Shown: positions 1-13,090, counted from the first letter of the stretch. The stretch: 64,000 nucleotides of DNA from Notospermus geniculatus (GCA_002633025.1 NMRB01003257.1:1-64000), one strand, 5' to 3'. Notes: generated by a model not told the origin, from the letters alone. Translations and numbers: made by a program.

Positions 1-409
1 TAGCTGAGGCTGTACTTACTTGAGCTCTTTTAACGTTTTTGGTGAGAGTTGAAATGAATGGAGATGATATGTGACCGTCTATGAGAAAACCCGGTCAAAG
101 TCGCTGAACACCACATGGTTAATAGGTTACGTTGAGAGTGTCATCACAATAAAAAAACACCGGTCTGTTGGTGGCAAATAAAGCCTTATCGATGGTGCAA
201 CAAAGCGCAGGTATGATCAAGGCCTATGTCACTCCCCAGCAACTTTGGCCGGGATTTCTCATAGACGGTCACATATATCTCCTGAAGAGGTCACTCCTGG
301 CTGATTGCCTGTTTTATTCACAACAGGCTGTGTGCGTACCGGTAATCAATTCCAATGAGTTACAGTGGGAGAAATGATCACTTTGGGCCTGAGAAAGAAC
401 ATGTCAGCC

Positions 410-527
410 GTATTCATAAAGGGTGTTTGAGACTTAAGATGCGTGTAACTTCGTCAAATGCATGGTGGAAGTGTGTGCATTTAGTGAAGTTACACAAGTC
501 TAAGTCTTAAACACCCTTTATGAATAC
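410..527. mobile_element. Short palindromic MITE (GTATTCATAAAGGG ends)
   Basis: A 118-bp element whose two halves are inverted copies: it begins GTATTCATAAAGGGTG and ends with the complement. It is present in both arms of the giant repeat (other copy 24955-25072), so it predates the arm divergence. No coding capacity. Confidence 0.75.
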
Positions 528-620
528 GACCCGTACAGTATTCGAACTTGTACGATGATAGCACTCCATTTACGCCATGTTTAACTGACTATATCAGTGT
601 ACATGTATACTATTGTCAGT

Positions 621-684
621 ATAAGTAAAATCTTCTCCAATATTCGAAAATTTTCGACTCCAACCGGGGTCTTCCTCAGGCACT
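621..684 (-). repeat. CTGAGGA/GGGGTC-GAAA hairpin repeat, copy 1
   Basis: On the minus strand this reads GTGCCTGAGGAAGACC, a short loop, GGAGTC, then GAAAATTTTCGAA. Related copies lie at 4474-4644 (two, inverted), 24508-24566 and 47160-47280. The stem GACCCC/GGGGTC is kept while the loop varies, which points to a structured element. Confidence 0.6.
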
Positions 685-1430
685 TTCTAGTAGAGATCCC
701 AGAAGTGAATGAGCTGGATCGTAATTGTGGATTAATAGTTATAAATTGTTACTATTGTCAGTGCATTCATGGACTGACTACCAGCAATGTACTGTTGTCA
801 ATAAATTCATGGACTGACTGTAGCTCTGTACTATTGTCAGTGTATACATGAACTGACTGCTCACATATACCTGTCAATGCAGATACTGAGCACAGTGATC
901 TGCATGTATACTGATGATATCAGTATGTTTCCTAGCCTAGTGATTCTTCAAGATATTCTAACACAAGTAGGTATATAGGTTCAAGTACTTCCTCCGGCAG
1001 TGGTCGGGTTTTCTTGCATATTCTTGTACGACATCATCCACAGCAATATCACTTGTATAAATTAAGTCTCATTCCCAGCAGAGATAAAGGCACATGATCT
1101 TGCCATTATATTACCTAGAAGTATCAGAGACCTTATTCACAAGGCCGTCTGAGGTCTTGCATTGTGACTGGCTGCACTGCCCATCCCTACAGCTTTAGCA
1201 TGGTGAAAGAGGAGGGAACCAGCCACTAGTCCACAGGAGGCTTGGTGCATAAGGTACATGTACCAGACCTACATGTACGACCTACAAAAGTAATAGATGT
1301 TGCCCACTGCTTCTGTTTTTGTGTTGCAAATATCAGGCCTCCCCATCACTGAATGCTTCAAGCTCATCATATGTGTACATGTATGGCAAGCCATTTGTCC
1401 AATAACTACCGGTAAATACACCAGTTTTTT

Positions 1431-2099
1431 ACCCCTCGGCCCGCGGGCGGCCCGAGGGGTATTGTCGTCCCCTGCGGTGTCCGTCCGTCCGTCTGTCCGT
1501 CTGTCCGTCCGTCTGTCTGTCCATTCAGACGACGTTACCACTCTAGCACGTTCAAATTAAATCGGATTTTCCTGATTTTTGGTTTAAAGGTATATGTATG
1601 GGTCCTCCACGAACCTATTGATTTTCGGCCGAATCGGACTTTCCATTTGGCCACCAGGGGGCGCTTTGTGAAAACGACGTTACCGCTCTAGCACGTTCAA
1701 ATTTAATCGGATTTTCCTGATTTTTGGTTTAAAGGTATATGTNGTTTAAAGGTATATGTATGGGTCCTCCACGAACCTATTGAATTTCGGCCGAATCGGA
1801 CTTTCCATTTGGCCACCAGGGGGCGCTTTGTGAAAACGACGTTACCGCTCTAGCACGTTCAAATTTAATCGGATTTTCCTGATTTTTAGTTTAAAGGTAT
1901 ATCTATGGGTCCTCCACGAACCTATTGATTTTTGGCCGAATCGGGCTTTCCATTTGGCCACCAGGGGGCGCTTTCCCAAAACGATGTTACCGCTCTAGCA
2001 CGTTCAGTTAAATTAAAGCGTCACACATGCAACGTTCAATGAACACATAATTCAATTTACACCCACAGCCGAGGGGTTTTAAGTGCGAATAGCACGGTA
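1431..2099. mobile_element. Non-autonomous element ACCCCTCGG…GCACGGTA with internal tandem units (long copy)
   Basis: The element starts with a GC-rich hairpin (ACCCCTCGGCCC…GGGCCGAGGGG type), then a GTCC/GTCT microsatellite. About three units of roughly 150 bp follow, each with the landmarks ACGTTACC, GATTTTCCTGATTTT and CACCAGGGGGCGC. It ends AGTGCGAATAGCACGGTA. The right arm has only a run of T at the matching site (near 23220), so this is an insertion into poly-T. A second, shorter copy lies at 3997-4350. The single n (1743) sits inside a repeat unit, so the unit number may be misassembled. Confidence 0.75.
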
Positions 2100-2402
2100 T
2101 TTTTTTCAAATAACCCTTTGTTGCTTTTCAAATACACCAAGGTGTAAAGAAACCAGGTACCGGGTATATTTGAACAAAGTTTTTTGTAAATGAACCAGGT
2201 CATCTGAGCTATTCATATGTATACTGGCACATTTCACAACAGTTACAAGGCTCAGGGCCTTGAAACTTGTGTGGTGGGTGGCCCTAGGAAGGGCTTGAAA
2301 CAGAACAAAAAATATTTGGGATATGTCGACCTACACGTACGTTACTTGGCCCAGAGGCAATACATCAAACTGAAATTAATCTTCACCTCCCATGAGGGGT
2401 AA

Positions 2403-2552
2403 TGGGATCATAACTGTGATAAAGGGCAGCACACAGTGATCAGGTCCTATACAGTGTATGCCTTTTGTGTGGGAAATTGATCAGGACCTGAATGTCCCTT
2501 TTAATTCAATAGTTTTAACCACTAGTGACACCTGTTGAGGTAGTGAGTTTGA
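2403..2552 (+). repeat. Dispersed 150-bp repeat (GGGATCATAACTG…CACTAGTGACACC), copy 1
   Basis: Five copies of this family are visible: here, 22780-22922 (minus), 33829-33965, 38000-38135 and 63827-63948. Shared landmarks are AGGGCAGCACA, AGGTCCTATACA, GGGAAATTGATCAGGA and CACTAGTGACACC. There is no open frame and no clear terminal inverted repeat. A small SINE or MITE relic is the likely nature. Confidence 0.7.
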
Positions 2553-3751
2553 ATTTTCCCACTTGGATGAATTCTGATGATGTCACCATCACCATTCTGT
2601 GTGTGTAGGCCCAGCTTTGATGACATCACCGGCCACTTGCAGGGATCATGAATAGCCTTTGTGCATAGCCCATCACATGGTTCATGTGGAAATTTTTGTC
2701 AGGCTTGTTCTTTTCAGTTAATCAAAAATTAACTGAGCCCGACTAATTTTTGGGTAGGAAGTCTTTTCTGAGAAAATAACGGTATGTATATGCTCAATGT
2801 TGGGGAAACACGACATTTTTACTTGTGTGCCTCTGTCATGACATTCACGACTTTGACTATTTAGCCTATGCCTAGGCCTACACATACAATTACACCTGTT
2901 GAGGCTTTGCATATGACGTCACAAGCCGCCATGCTGGATGACACATTCTGGATGACACACTCTGCAGAGGCACAGCGAAATGGGCCGTGCATGCGCAAAC
3001 AATGGCGTGGTGCACTTCACGCAAGTCATGTCACGATCGACTGACACCTCTGCGCCCTGTCTCCTCCAGAATGGCTGCCCGGATGATGTCATTGCAAAGC
3101 CTCTAGGCTATAACCAACATTTTCAGCTGAGCACCAAAAAACTTATTTTATTTGAAAAAAAACGTGTTTCTTTACAAATAAACTAGGTTTATTTGAAAAG
3201 AAACCACATTTATTTGGAAAAAACCTGGTTTATTTATTATTGAACAAAATGCTTGCCATAATCGTGTTCATCGGCTTGTAGACTGCAGTTTTCACCCAGT
3301 ATATCCAATGGTGAGTTTGTTTGGAGAAGTACGAGGTGGGAAATGATTGGTTGTACTGTACATGTACTTGGGTTGTAGTGTGTCAGCCAATGGGATGCCT
3401 GGTTGATGATGTAAAAATAGGATGGCCTGAAGTGATCAAGACGTAAAACAATGGTGTTAATAATTTACAATCAAATTTTGTGTACAATCTCGATGCTTTC
3501 ATAGAAAATAAAGCATTTTGTTTGCTGGACATATGTCTTGTTCATCATTTGGTATAGAGTGGGCGATGGAGGCCAAAAATTTTTGGAGAACTGGAATGTT
3601 TATTTGCTTACTTGCTCATCTTGCCTTCTTATGGCCAGATGAAAGCAACATGATTGATGATCTTATCAATCTCCCCTTAATAGGGAACTGGAAGGATATG
3701 GATTAGTTCAGCCTGGGTCAAACCTTGCTGTTTCAGCCTAACATGAGTTCA

Positions 3752-3859
3752 GGGGTCTGTTTCATAAGGTGATTTTGGCTAATGGTACCTTTAACCAAAT
3801 GGAAAATGCATTAGGTTAATGGTACCATTAGCTTGAAGTCACTTTATCAAACAGACCCC
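3752..3859. mobile_element. Palindromic MITE (GGGGTCTGTTTCATAA ends)
   Basis: A 108-bp element with inverted ends GGGGTCTGTTT and AAACAGACCCC and an inner AATGGTACC motif facing its complement. In the right arm only half survives (about 21549-21596), fused to sequence matching position 8320. This marks a 4.5-kb difference between the arms. Confidence 0.75.
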
Positions 3860-3996
3860 AGGTATTGTACCGGTTATCGTTAAGTTATGAAATGTTCCGA
3901 AGCAGGCATCTACGTAGATGCTGACAAAATGAAGATTTTTAAGTCGGTGCAGACCATGGCTGTAACCAGGTCTGCAATGAGGAACCCAATGTTTTT

Positions 3997-4350
3997 ACCC
4001 CTCGGCCCGCGGGCGGCCCGAGGGGTATTGTCGTCCCCTGCGGTGTCCGTCCGTCTGTCCGTCTGTCTGTCCGTCTGTCCATTCAGACGACGTTACCACT
4101 CTAGCACGTTCAAATTAAATCGGATTTTCCTGATTTTTGGTTTAAAGGTATATGTATGGGTCCTCCACGAACCTATTGATTTTTGGCCGAATCGGGCTTT
4201 CCATTTGGCCACCAGGGGGCGCTTTCCCAAAACGATGTTACCGCTCTAGCACGTTCAGTTAAATTAAAGCGTCACACATGCAACGTTCAATGAACACATA
4301 ATTCAATTTACACCCACAGCCGAGGGGTTTTAAGTGCGAATAGCACGGTA
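3997..4350. mobile_element. Non-autonomous element ACCCCTCGG…GCACGGTA (short copy)
   Basis: Same ends as 1431-2099 but with a single internal unit. Copies differing in the number of internal units show that the element expands or contracts by whole units. It is also inserted next to a run of T. Confidence 0.75.
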
Positions 4351-4473
4351 TTTTTTTTATTCACTTTCTACAAAGAGGCTGGAATGTTTTAGGAATGGAC
4401 AAGTTCTGCCTTCCCCAATCATGCTGACCAAAGAAAGAGAGAGCACAAAAGTCGACTCACAAAATGATGATAT

Positions 4474-4644
4474 ATAGGAAGTCAACTTCCAAAATTTCGC
4501 GAATTTTTGACCCCGGTCTTCCTCAGGCACTTATCAGTATGGAACTCCAGAAAAGTCTTTCCTGGAGTTCCATACTGAAAAGTGCCTGAGGAAGACCCTG
4601 GTTGGGGTCGAAAATTTGCAAAATTTTGGAAGTTGACTTCCTAT
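4474..4644. repeat. Inverted pair of CTGAGGA hairpin repeats
   Basis: Two copies of the hairpin repeat face each other, and the whole 171 bp folds from ATAGGAAGTCAACTTCC to its complement. The centre has matching arms around CTCCAG/CTGGAG. This suggests the mobile unit itself may be the dimer. Confidence 0.65.
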
Positions 4645-5044
4645 CACCAATCATGCTGACAATATCCAATGGCGGACAATTCAGGCAATCTATGAAAGAA
4701 TACTATACAAGTATGAACAAGCTAGCACGTGGCTTGCTTAGCACTTTCTCAACCTATTGGTGGCTTCGTGGTGTTTTGCTACTTGGATTCCCAGAAAAAG
4801 TTACAATCCAACTGTGGTATTTCACGGCACACACAACATTGTCGCTAAATCATGGTACATTCTAATGATACATTCTACTGGTAAATCAGTCACAATAAAA
4901 GTATTTAAAGGGCCTAGGCCTCAGCCCTCCTCTCAGCAGGGGTTTGGTCTCGCTCCTCTTCGTACACCCGCACACATTGATGGCCCTGATGAAATTGGGT
5001 CTATCTGCCAGCCAAGTATGAGGCAATCGAAAGAAAACAAAGTC

Positions 5045-5160
5045 ATGGTGCTTTGTACCCTGTTTCTTTGCAAGGGCAAGGTCCTATCCAAGTGAGGGAC
5101 ATGAGTTGCTTGAGACTTATCAGGGCCAATAATGCTATGGCTTCAGCCCTGACGGAATAA
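5045..5160 (+). mobile_element. SINE fragment (shares the body of 47830-48048)
   Basis: The landmarks TTTGCAAGGGCAAG, ATCCAAGTGAGG, GACATGAGTTGCTTG and GGGCCAATAATGCTAT match the minus-strand SINE at 47830-48048. The tRNA-like head is missing, as in 5'-truncated copies. Confidence 0.6.
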
Positions 5161-5497
5161 TCAAATAGAAATCAAAGAAAACCATTGCCCAATCAAAATG
5201 TAGCACTAGACTTTGCTAAATAATTTGTAAAGACAAAACTGTAAGGTAACACCAAGAAATTTCTAATTTTCCAGGATATTAATACTGGTAAGATGGATCA
5301 TGAAAAGTCAAGGGTGCAGCTCGACAACTATGTAACAGCCAACACATCAATCTGATTTACTGGATGTTCGTTTGTGTGACTCGATGAAGAGGAGCAAGCA
5401 GTAGCACACAGAGAATTCTTTTCAAATCAAAGACATGTTAGACAGGCAAAATAGTACAGTAAGTTATCTCCAAACCCTTAGCACCTGAAGCCATAGG

Positions 5498-5632
5498 GCC
5501 ATATTCATATAAAGGATGTTTTAGACTTAGACATGTGTAATGTATGGTAGAAGTGTGTGCAATAGTGAAGTTACATGTACAGGCGTCTAGTCTTAACCAC
5601 GCGACGATCACTCTTTTGAATATGGTTCCCTA
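5498..5632. mobile_element. Diverged MITE (GGGCCATATTCAT ends)
   Basis: Begins AGGGCCATATTCATA and ends with the imperfect complement GAATATGGTTCCC. Related to the elements at 35765-35904 and 62457-62588. Confidence 0.5.
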
Positions 5633-5679
5633 TGTTCCTACTATTTACTAGCCCAGCAAGTGGGACATGTCTCTTAAGC

Positions 5680-5735
5680 CCAGTCAGTAGAACACATGAT
5701 TTGGAAACTAAGGACTCTGGTTCGAATCCTGGTTA
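5680..5735 (+). mobile_element. tRNA-like SINE head relic
   Basis: Contains GCCCAGTCAGTAGAACA, resembling an A box, and GGTTCGAATCC (5719-5729), a perfect B box, at tRNA-like spacing. The acceptor stem does not close, so this is not a functional tRNA gene. Confidence 0.5.
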
Positions 5736-7573
5736 TGGCATTTCACTTGTTTACCCCAGTTGAGCTTCGCCAGTATTTTTCAATTTTCGAAACACAGATG
5801 TCAAAACGTGGAGCCCATTCCTACATGGATGGCTAAATGACCCACTATCTTGCCAAACGGTTGTTGTTGATCCCAATGTTCCGACTGAGCACCCGAGTCG
5901 GAAATGAAGGTTTGTAGCGGAATGCCAGGGAACCCTCTCCCGAAGAGGCCGGGCCCCATACGCATCCACAACAGCTCCGGGGGCTTACTCGTGGTGGGCT
6001 GCACGCACTCAGTCCGCAACCAGGGGCAGCTGCACACAACTAGCCCAGCCGTATTGTAAACATAGCCATGCCGCTCCCCTGTATTGGGCGTCGTCCGTCC
6101 AGAGCCTGCTACCGACAATCATGGATCCACTACAAACAACGAGCCAACCATCCACTGCTTACGCCTACCTCAAGGACACGGTGCAAAGGTAGAAGGAATG
6201 GTAAAGATGTATAACCGCCCGCCCAACTCCACTATAACATCAACAAACTGTGTTTACTGCACCTTAGCAATGTGCGCCTACTAGGTCCACTCAACTAAAT
6301 TCCCTGGAATTCGATTTAAAGTAGAAGCATTCATATCAGCTTTTTTCAAAAAAATGTTCCAATATTATCCAGTGTCATAAATCATTTTTGTGTTCCCCTG
6401 CGCTCTACTGACTGGACTTAAATGACCGGTCCAACAACCTGGGTAAGAAACATGATACAACCTACTTTTAGAACAAAAAGTCAGAGGAATTCATTTCTAC
6501 CATTAGCACCCAATTACCGGTAAGGCGCCATCCCCATGGCTTAACACAACCACAACAAAACATCCCGATGTTCCTACTTATATTTACTACATGTACTAGA
6601 TACATATGTACATACTCTAATTTCACGGAAATAAGACCAGTTGTGGATATTCAAGCCAAGCCCACTGCATAATTTTGCACCTCATGGTTCAAATCCATGA
6701 ATAGAGCTTGCCCGCCCCTTTGTGCAAAAGGTTTACTTCACGATTCCTAAGCAATGCGTGCTTTTTGCATACTAGGCCTCAACCAGTGTACGGGTAGAAA
6801 ATGTGCGCCAATGAACAACAAGAGACCGTGGCCTATTCACGCTGTCCTGCACTGAGGGTGGTCACAGGCACTCATAATGAGCCGGTCTTATTTCCGTGAA
6901 AGTAGAGTATTCACACAATGTTCAAACATTCTTGCTGGTACTGTTCACTCTTGATGTTGGTCGAAGTCCATTTTTGAAGATGGGCGCCTGTTGGCCGTAG
7001 TTGAAGTTCAATTCTAGCTGCTATTGTTCACAACAAATGTCCAGTCTTTGAGATCTGATTGCCATAGTGTGAAGTCCGATCCAGCTAGAATTTGGTGCAT
7101 TGATGTCTTCCAAACCAAATCCGAGCATGAAATGACGATGAAACGACTGTTACAAATCAAACCTCCATCAGTTCAAATTTCTGCTGACCAGACAACTGAG
7201 GTAACTTCTCTCTCAAAAATCTGAAATACAGAACAAAAGATCATTTCAAAAAAAAATATGACTGGTAGACATGCATGTTAATCATCCATACTTTTACTCC
7301 ACAAATCTCCGACAAATTTCCGCATTATACTAAAGGTCAAGTTTTCAAAGAGGTATATGGTATACAGACATGCTGACGAACAATCATCCTGAGAATCTAA
7401 GGTCATTTACTGCTGCACCCTCCACCATGCCCTGAGGACATCCACCAGTTTTTCGCTGTGTTAGACATGTTAGAGGGACATTCCCTCATGTGTACATGCT
7501 GGTTTTGTAGTGACCGTCAGTTGTAAAAATTCAGTCACGTGTCAATGTTTTCAAGGCTTCTTTGCAACAGAAT

Positions 7574-7672
7574 AGGAGCAGTCAGCCGCGCGTATTGCCA
7601 AAAGATGGCAGCAAAGTTCTGTTGGACCAACACACAGGAAAATCCACGTGATTGGTGCTCGAATGGGCTCGA
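7574..7672 (-). repeat. AGGAGC dispersed repeat, left-arm fragment
   Basis: Shares TTGCCAAAAGATGGCAGCAAAG and the ACACAGGAAAATCCACGTG block, read in reverse, with 35003-35168 and 42197-42363. Confidence 0.55.
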
Positions 7673-9464
7673 GGGCCTCAACAAAGCCTTCTTCATATTG
7701 CTTCTTTTACAACAACTCTTTCACCTTCAACCTTGCAATGGGCAGAGTAGCCTGTATGTGAGATGGCCAAGAAAATCATCTGAAGAAATCTGAATTACCT
7801 GTAGGTAATGTATATTCTTACACAACCACAGCTTGACCATTAGATGACTAATAATCCGAATGAGAAGACAACTCTGTGAATTTCTTCTCTTCTGTGAAAC
7901 CCAGGCACAGTGTCTGAAATAGGAAAACAAAGGGGATAAGCCACCAACAGTAACCAACAGACTGAATATCTGCAACAGTCTAAGTACAACCACCTGTCAT
8001 TTGTTTTCCAAAGATTTTGTGGTGCTTAGTTTTCAAATGCAGTGAGGCTAAAAAATTCTCTCTCAGCGCATCAGCACGGGATTCTCATTAGCTGTAGCTT
8101 GACATTGGTGCAGCTACATGTACAACATTGTCATAAATGGCTGAAAATTCTCTCCCACTGCTGCTGCAGGAGGTTCTCATTGGGTCAAAGCTCATCTGTC
8201 TAATGAAGGTCCTCATCAGCAACAGAGAATTCTCATGAAACTATGATCTCTCTATGAACATTCCAATGTCATAATCAAGGGCCACTCACCAAACAACACT
8301 CTCTCATCGCTGCAGCTCTTTCTAAAGGAGCCATGGTTTCTTCCTTGCCATCTCGATACAGTGAAATCCTTGATATAATTGAAGACTTCCATCTGAATGA
8401 AGGAGAATTATGTAAGCAAAATGTCGGACAGTGGTCCAACAAGAGACCAGTATATGCAGAGAGATGGGAAAATGGCAATTAGGAGGAAACCCATTTCAAG
8501 AGGACAAAGTTCCTAACTTCTGATTATTCAAGGGACATGCGTCCCCACAACTATGACAACTGTATCAAAATATGTCAATGGTGCTGGAATTCATGGATAC
8601 ATTGTGACAACTATCTGGTATCTGACTGATAAAATCTCCGCTTACCAAATAACAAGGTCTCCTTGTTGCTGCTCCTTCAGAAGGAGCCTTAGGGGGCCTA
8701 TATTTCTTGCTTGCCATCATCAGTGAAATCTTTCAAATTCAATTTTGTCTGAAAAGAGGAGAATTTTGTGAGAAAAATGGTTGGCAGCTTCCTTACAAGT
8801 GCAGCATAATGCAGATGGGAATCAGGATTACATGTATATAATGAAATCCGAGATAATCTACGATTTCAGAGCTCAGGCATGATGCAAACTTTGTGAAAAA
8901 GGGACACCTGAACCTCAAGAAGGGCACTTTTTATTCGCGGTGTTTCAACTAAACAGAATTTGAGAAGCTTGCCAGTTCAAAAGGTCTGTAAAACTCCAGT
9001 CAACTGCCAATAAAATAAAGGGTATGGGGGAACTGGGATCTTTTTTGCCACATGACACCATGGCGTGGTTAAAAATGGCATGGCGACACCCCCATTTAGG
9101 GCACGCGTACTGCCTCTCTAAAATGGCCCAGAATTATCACCGGGAATATGCCACTGCTCAGTTGTCATTACTTTAGGTCAGTTCTGACATAGGCTGCTGA
9201 GAGTGAGAGAGGAACATCCCTCTTCATTAGGCCTTAAATGGACCCCCAAGCTCAGCCATAAATTTATTTTCATTTTGACCTCTCTATAAATCAGAACACT
9301 GCTTCATTAGAAAAGGAAATTCTACATACTGTCCAGATTTAAACTGGGGCCAAGAAAATACGTATTACATCCTATGGCAGGTGTTTTTCACCAGAAAGTG
9401 GGAAAACAAAAGAAAATGCTGAGTTTTTTGCAGCTCTAAAACACCACAAAATAAACAGAATCCA

Positions 9465-9656
9465 GGTAAATTAGACAAAAGTAAATTAGACAACGGTATT
9501 TTAGACAAAGTAAATTAGACAATGGTAATTTAGACAATAGTCATTTTAGACAATGGTAAATTAGACAACAGTAATCTAGACAATAGTCATTTTAGACAAT
9601 GGTAAATTAGACAATGGTAAACTAGACATAAGGTAAGGATAGGTAAATTAGACAAA
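9465..9656. repeat. Minisatellite, TAAATTAGACAATGG-type units
   Basis: About a dozen degenerate units built on AAATTAGACAAtGGT. The matching place in the right arm (near 18985) has no such array, so it expanded after the arms separated or is polymorphic between haplotypes. Confidence 0.8.
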
Positions 9657-12600
9657 ACCAGATCCAATTAATTTGGCACAAGACATTAGCCTCGGCCTAT
9701 TTCATCTCACTTTCCCAAGCAGAATTATCTCGAATTCGGCAAAATTTTGGTTCTCTCATCAGATTTTTGACGGGGAAATTGAGCGTCCCTTGAAGCGGGA
9801 AGCGTGGCGGTAAGTACGCCATCTTGCGTAATACATTGTATACGCTTATATAAGTGCGGGTCAGACGCCGCAGTTGACACGCTTAAAATGCGTTATCTGT
9901 TCGATTTCAGAACAAATGTATGGGTTATGCGGGGTCTATGGATACTGAGGTAAAGGATTACATGCGCTTACCTTGGTTTATCTCATCTTTTGTTCAGAAA
10001 AAAGCAGTGTTATTGACGCCACCGCCTCAAAAAATCTCGGAAATCGGCCATTGCATCCTGTGCGGGCAGATGCGCGTCCCTCGCAAGTAGGCCCATATCA
10101 CTGCGCGCCCCTCATCTCTTGTCGTCTTCCTCACTTTATACAAAAAGAATCCAGCATATTAATAAAGAAAATATATAATAATAGGCTTAGTTATATTCAG
10201 TAACTTAGACATTTTGTTTGCAAAATTTTCCGATGTTTCAGAACTATAATGCAGCGCAGAGATAAATCCATCAACGCCTGTGGAGTTTGTCAGTTACCAT
10301 ATTTGGAAAGAAAAACTTGTTTAAATTTACATATAACCTCCAAATCAACGAAAAAATGTTGTATCTTTTCCTTTTTCTCCCGTCTTTCGCCCAAATTACC
10401 AACTTTCAGTTGGTCAAAAGGAAACTGTTCGAAGCCATACGTGTGATAAGTTTTAAATTTCCCGCAAAGAGGATCTTGTGACCTTGGCCTCATGGATATG
10501 ATTATGCATGATGTTGAGGTAATGCCTGTATTTTTAGACCACCACGTGGACAATGGCGGGAAATGGCCCAGACACCGATTGCCGATATGGGAACTATGAC
10601 ATCATAAACTCGGTGCTCACAAAATCCTGCAAGTTGGAGGGAGGTAAAGTCAAGTGATCCCCACCCCTGGCCGATGACGTCATTATGAGAATTCCTGGGC
10701 GGGAAATGCCCTCTGTCGTCGGGTAGACAACACGTCGCGGTAAGAATACGGTGGGCATAATTGGGTTTATGCCGTCGTCATAATACCAAGAACGGCCGGG
10801 AAATCTCAGGCGAAAATTGTCAAGGCCAGAGGTTTCTTCATATCTGGGTCGTGCCTGAAGGACATTTTGATAGCCGCAGCGGTTTTGCTGGAAGAAAGGC
10901 CCGAAAAGGCACTTTCGTTAGAGTTTTTCTTTGAGATTACCGCCGAGCGGCGTCCAAAGATAGCTTCTCGATATCAGGCCTAAAATATACAGGGGCGTAG
11001 CTAGCTTTTATGGCGTATGGGGGGGGGGGACAAATTGATTGAGTCTGGAGGACCAAGTCGGAGGGAGTCTGGGGGTCCTCCCCAGAAAAATTGAATATGT
11101 ACATCCTCTCAGATGCATTTTTCCGGCATCTGACACCACAATAACTTGGCTCAAAGAGAGAAAATGACCTTTTAGAGGAAAAATTTGCTTTGTCCCTTTT
11201 TGCTATGGGGAGGGCATTTGCCCCTCCTTGCCCCCCCCCGCTAGCTACGCCCCTGATATAAGGGGTTAATGACTGTGTTCACAATCTTCAACCACACAAC
11301 CTGGCTGCCGCGACTTGGTGATGTAAGACTATCAGGGCTCGGCCAGGCATGACCGGCGTCCAAGGTTCGGTCTATTTGAATGGAAGTCACATACAACAAC
11401 AATTGGTCTCAGTTACGTAATCCTTGAGGACCTGTGCGCACACATGCCACGAGGTCATTTTTGGTGGACGTGTGGTGTGTGCAAGATGTGGAGGGAAGCA
11501 GGAGCAAGAAAAACGTGGTGGTCTGGAAAATTGGTACGAAAATTTCGTTTGTTCTCTGCATATCATGATATGAGAAATGCTAGCCTATGACGATAACTAT
11601 TCAGCTGGCTTTCAGCTCACGATTTTGGCGGCCGCTACTCTGACGTTTGTGGCAGAAATGTTGGCTACTTATGGGATTCCTGCAGATTATACTGAACAAA
11701 TGATGTAATATTTTCGTTTTTTTATACTTCCAGGCACTCCCTCTGCTATGGTGTGAGACAGAACTAGAAATGCTGGCTGGCCACGAAAATCCACAATGAA
11801 ATTTCCATGTCGTGAAGACTGAAGCATGACCATCCATGCAGGGATCCGAACTCGAGGTCATGCTCATTCACAGAATGATGAAACGTGGTAAGTTGCTATT
11901 TCTTTGGACAAGTCCCACGATTTCACATCAATGACGGCTCCGACAATGTCACATTGTGTGACAGGAGGAACTATCCGGGGAATAAAATAGGGAGGTTTCG
12001 AAATCAACCGATAAACGTAAACGTTAACGACAACGTTATTTTTGTACCGAAAATGCAATATAAAATCTGGTTAATGTGTAGTACGAAAAATAACGTTGTC
12101 GTAAAGTTTACGTTTACCGTTTGATTTCGAAACCTCCCTAATGTCCCCTCTGTTGCACTTTAACTTTTGGTGATGGATGAATGAATGAATGAACGATGAA
12201 TGAATGAATTCTCTGCCCTAATAGATTAAGGTCCAAGGGTTCACGTAACATAACATCATCGAGGAATGGAATGGTGTCGCCATCTCTAAAGTGATCATGG
12301 AACTATATGCGCCCTCACGCGGTGCCCCCGACTGTCATCTGTTATTCGTCAAAAGAATCACCAGGCCATCGGGGCCATCCTGGGATAACTTGGTTATTCA
12401 ATATGAACCTCTCTTTTTCAGCCCGGTGCCGCCTCCAACGATATCGAAGACAACGAAATACTTCGTGACTGCTTCAACAGAATTCGTTCGGTTTCTGAGA
12501 TAACGTTACGATTCACGTCACGTGATGAATGAGCTCTTGATACCAGGACTTGATATACGAATCGGATTATCACGTGTGAATGAACTCTCTGATAGGACTA

Positions 12601-12811
12601 AGCCGTTTTTTCTGCGGTGCAGTTTCACTGCTGATGTTATTGTTAGTCTTGGGGGAAGGACTTGACATCGAACCCCAGCGAGAGACACGTAACCTGCTGT
12701 GAGTGGATGCAGGCCAAGAGATTGTGACAAATATCTTATAAGCAATCGTCTTCCACTAGTGATAAATGAACTGCCGTGCAGTTCACTGCCGATGTTGGTC
12801 TAAGGGCCGTA

Positions 12812-12903
12812 TGCCAGGGTCGGACTTCAGCCAGACTTTCAAGCTAAGAGAAAGTCTAACTTCAGCTGTACTGTAGGTTAAAGTCCGACCCAAGCATACT
12901 GCC
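12812..12903. mobile_element. Palindromic MITE (GGGCCGTATGC ends)
   Basis: Starts GGGCCGTATGCCAGGGTCGG and ends with a complementary block. Mirror copy at about 15676-15776. Terminal similarity to the element at 35598-35743 suggests one family. Confidence 0.65.
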
Positions 12904-13090
12904 CCCAAGTCTTGAGGAAAGGCCTTTACATCGAACCCCAGTGAGAGGCACGTAACCCGTGGATGCAGGCCATAAGATCGTGACAAATGTCTTCCACAGT
13001 CAAACTCTAGGCCTGTACATTTGTTAACGTCATCCGATTTTGATGTGTTTCTTGTACCGTCTATTTCCGTCGTTGTACATAATAGGCCCC

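Larger units (their letters stand above)
3860..8315. other. Left-arm-only segment, about 4.5 kb
   Basis: This stretch has no counterpart in the right arm. It contains the second ACCCCTCGG element, the hairpin repeat pair at 4474-4644, a SINE fragment (5045-5160), a GGGCCATATTCAT-type MITE (about 5498-5632), a tRNA-like segment (5680-5735), a GC-rich patch (about 5880-6120) and a copy of the AGGAGC repeat (7574-7672). Open frames here are short and resemble nothing I recognise. Confidence 0.7.

Noticed and set aside
3887-4249. 120-codon frame through the ACCCCTCGG element
   Set aside because: It translates the hairpin, microsatellite and core unit; the long copy has stops in the same frame.
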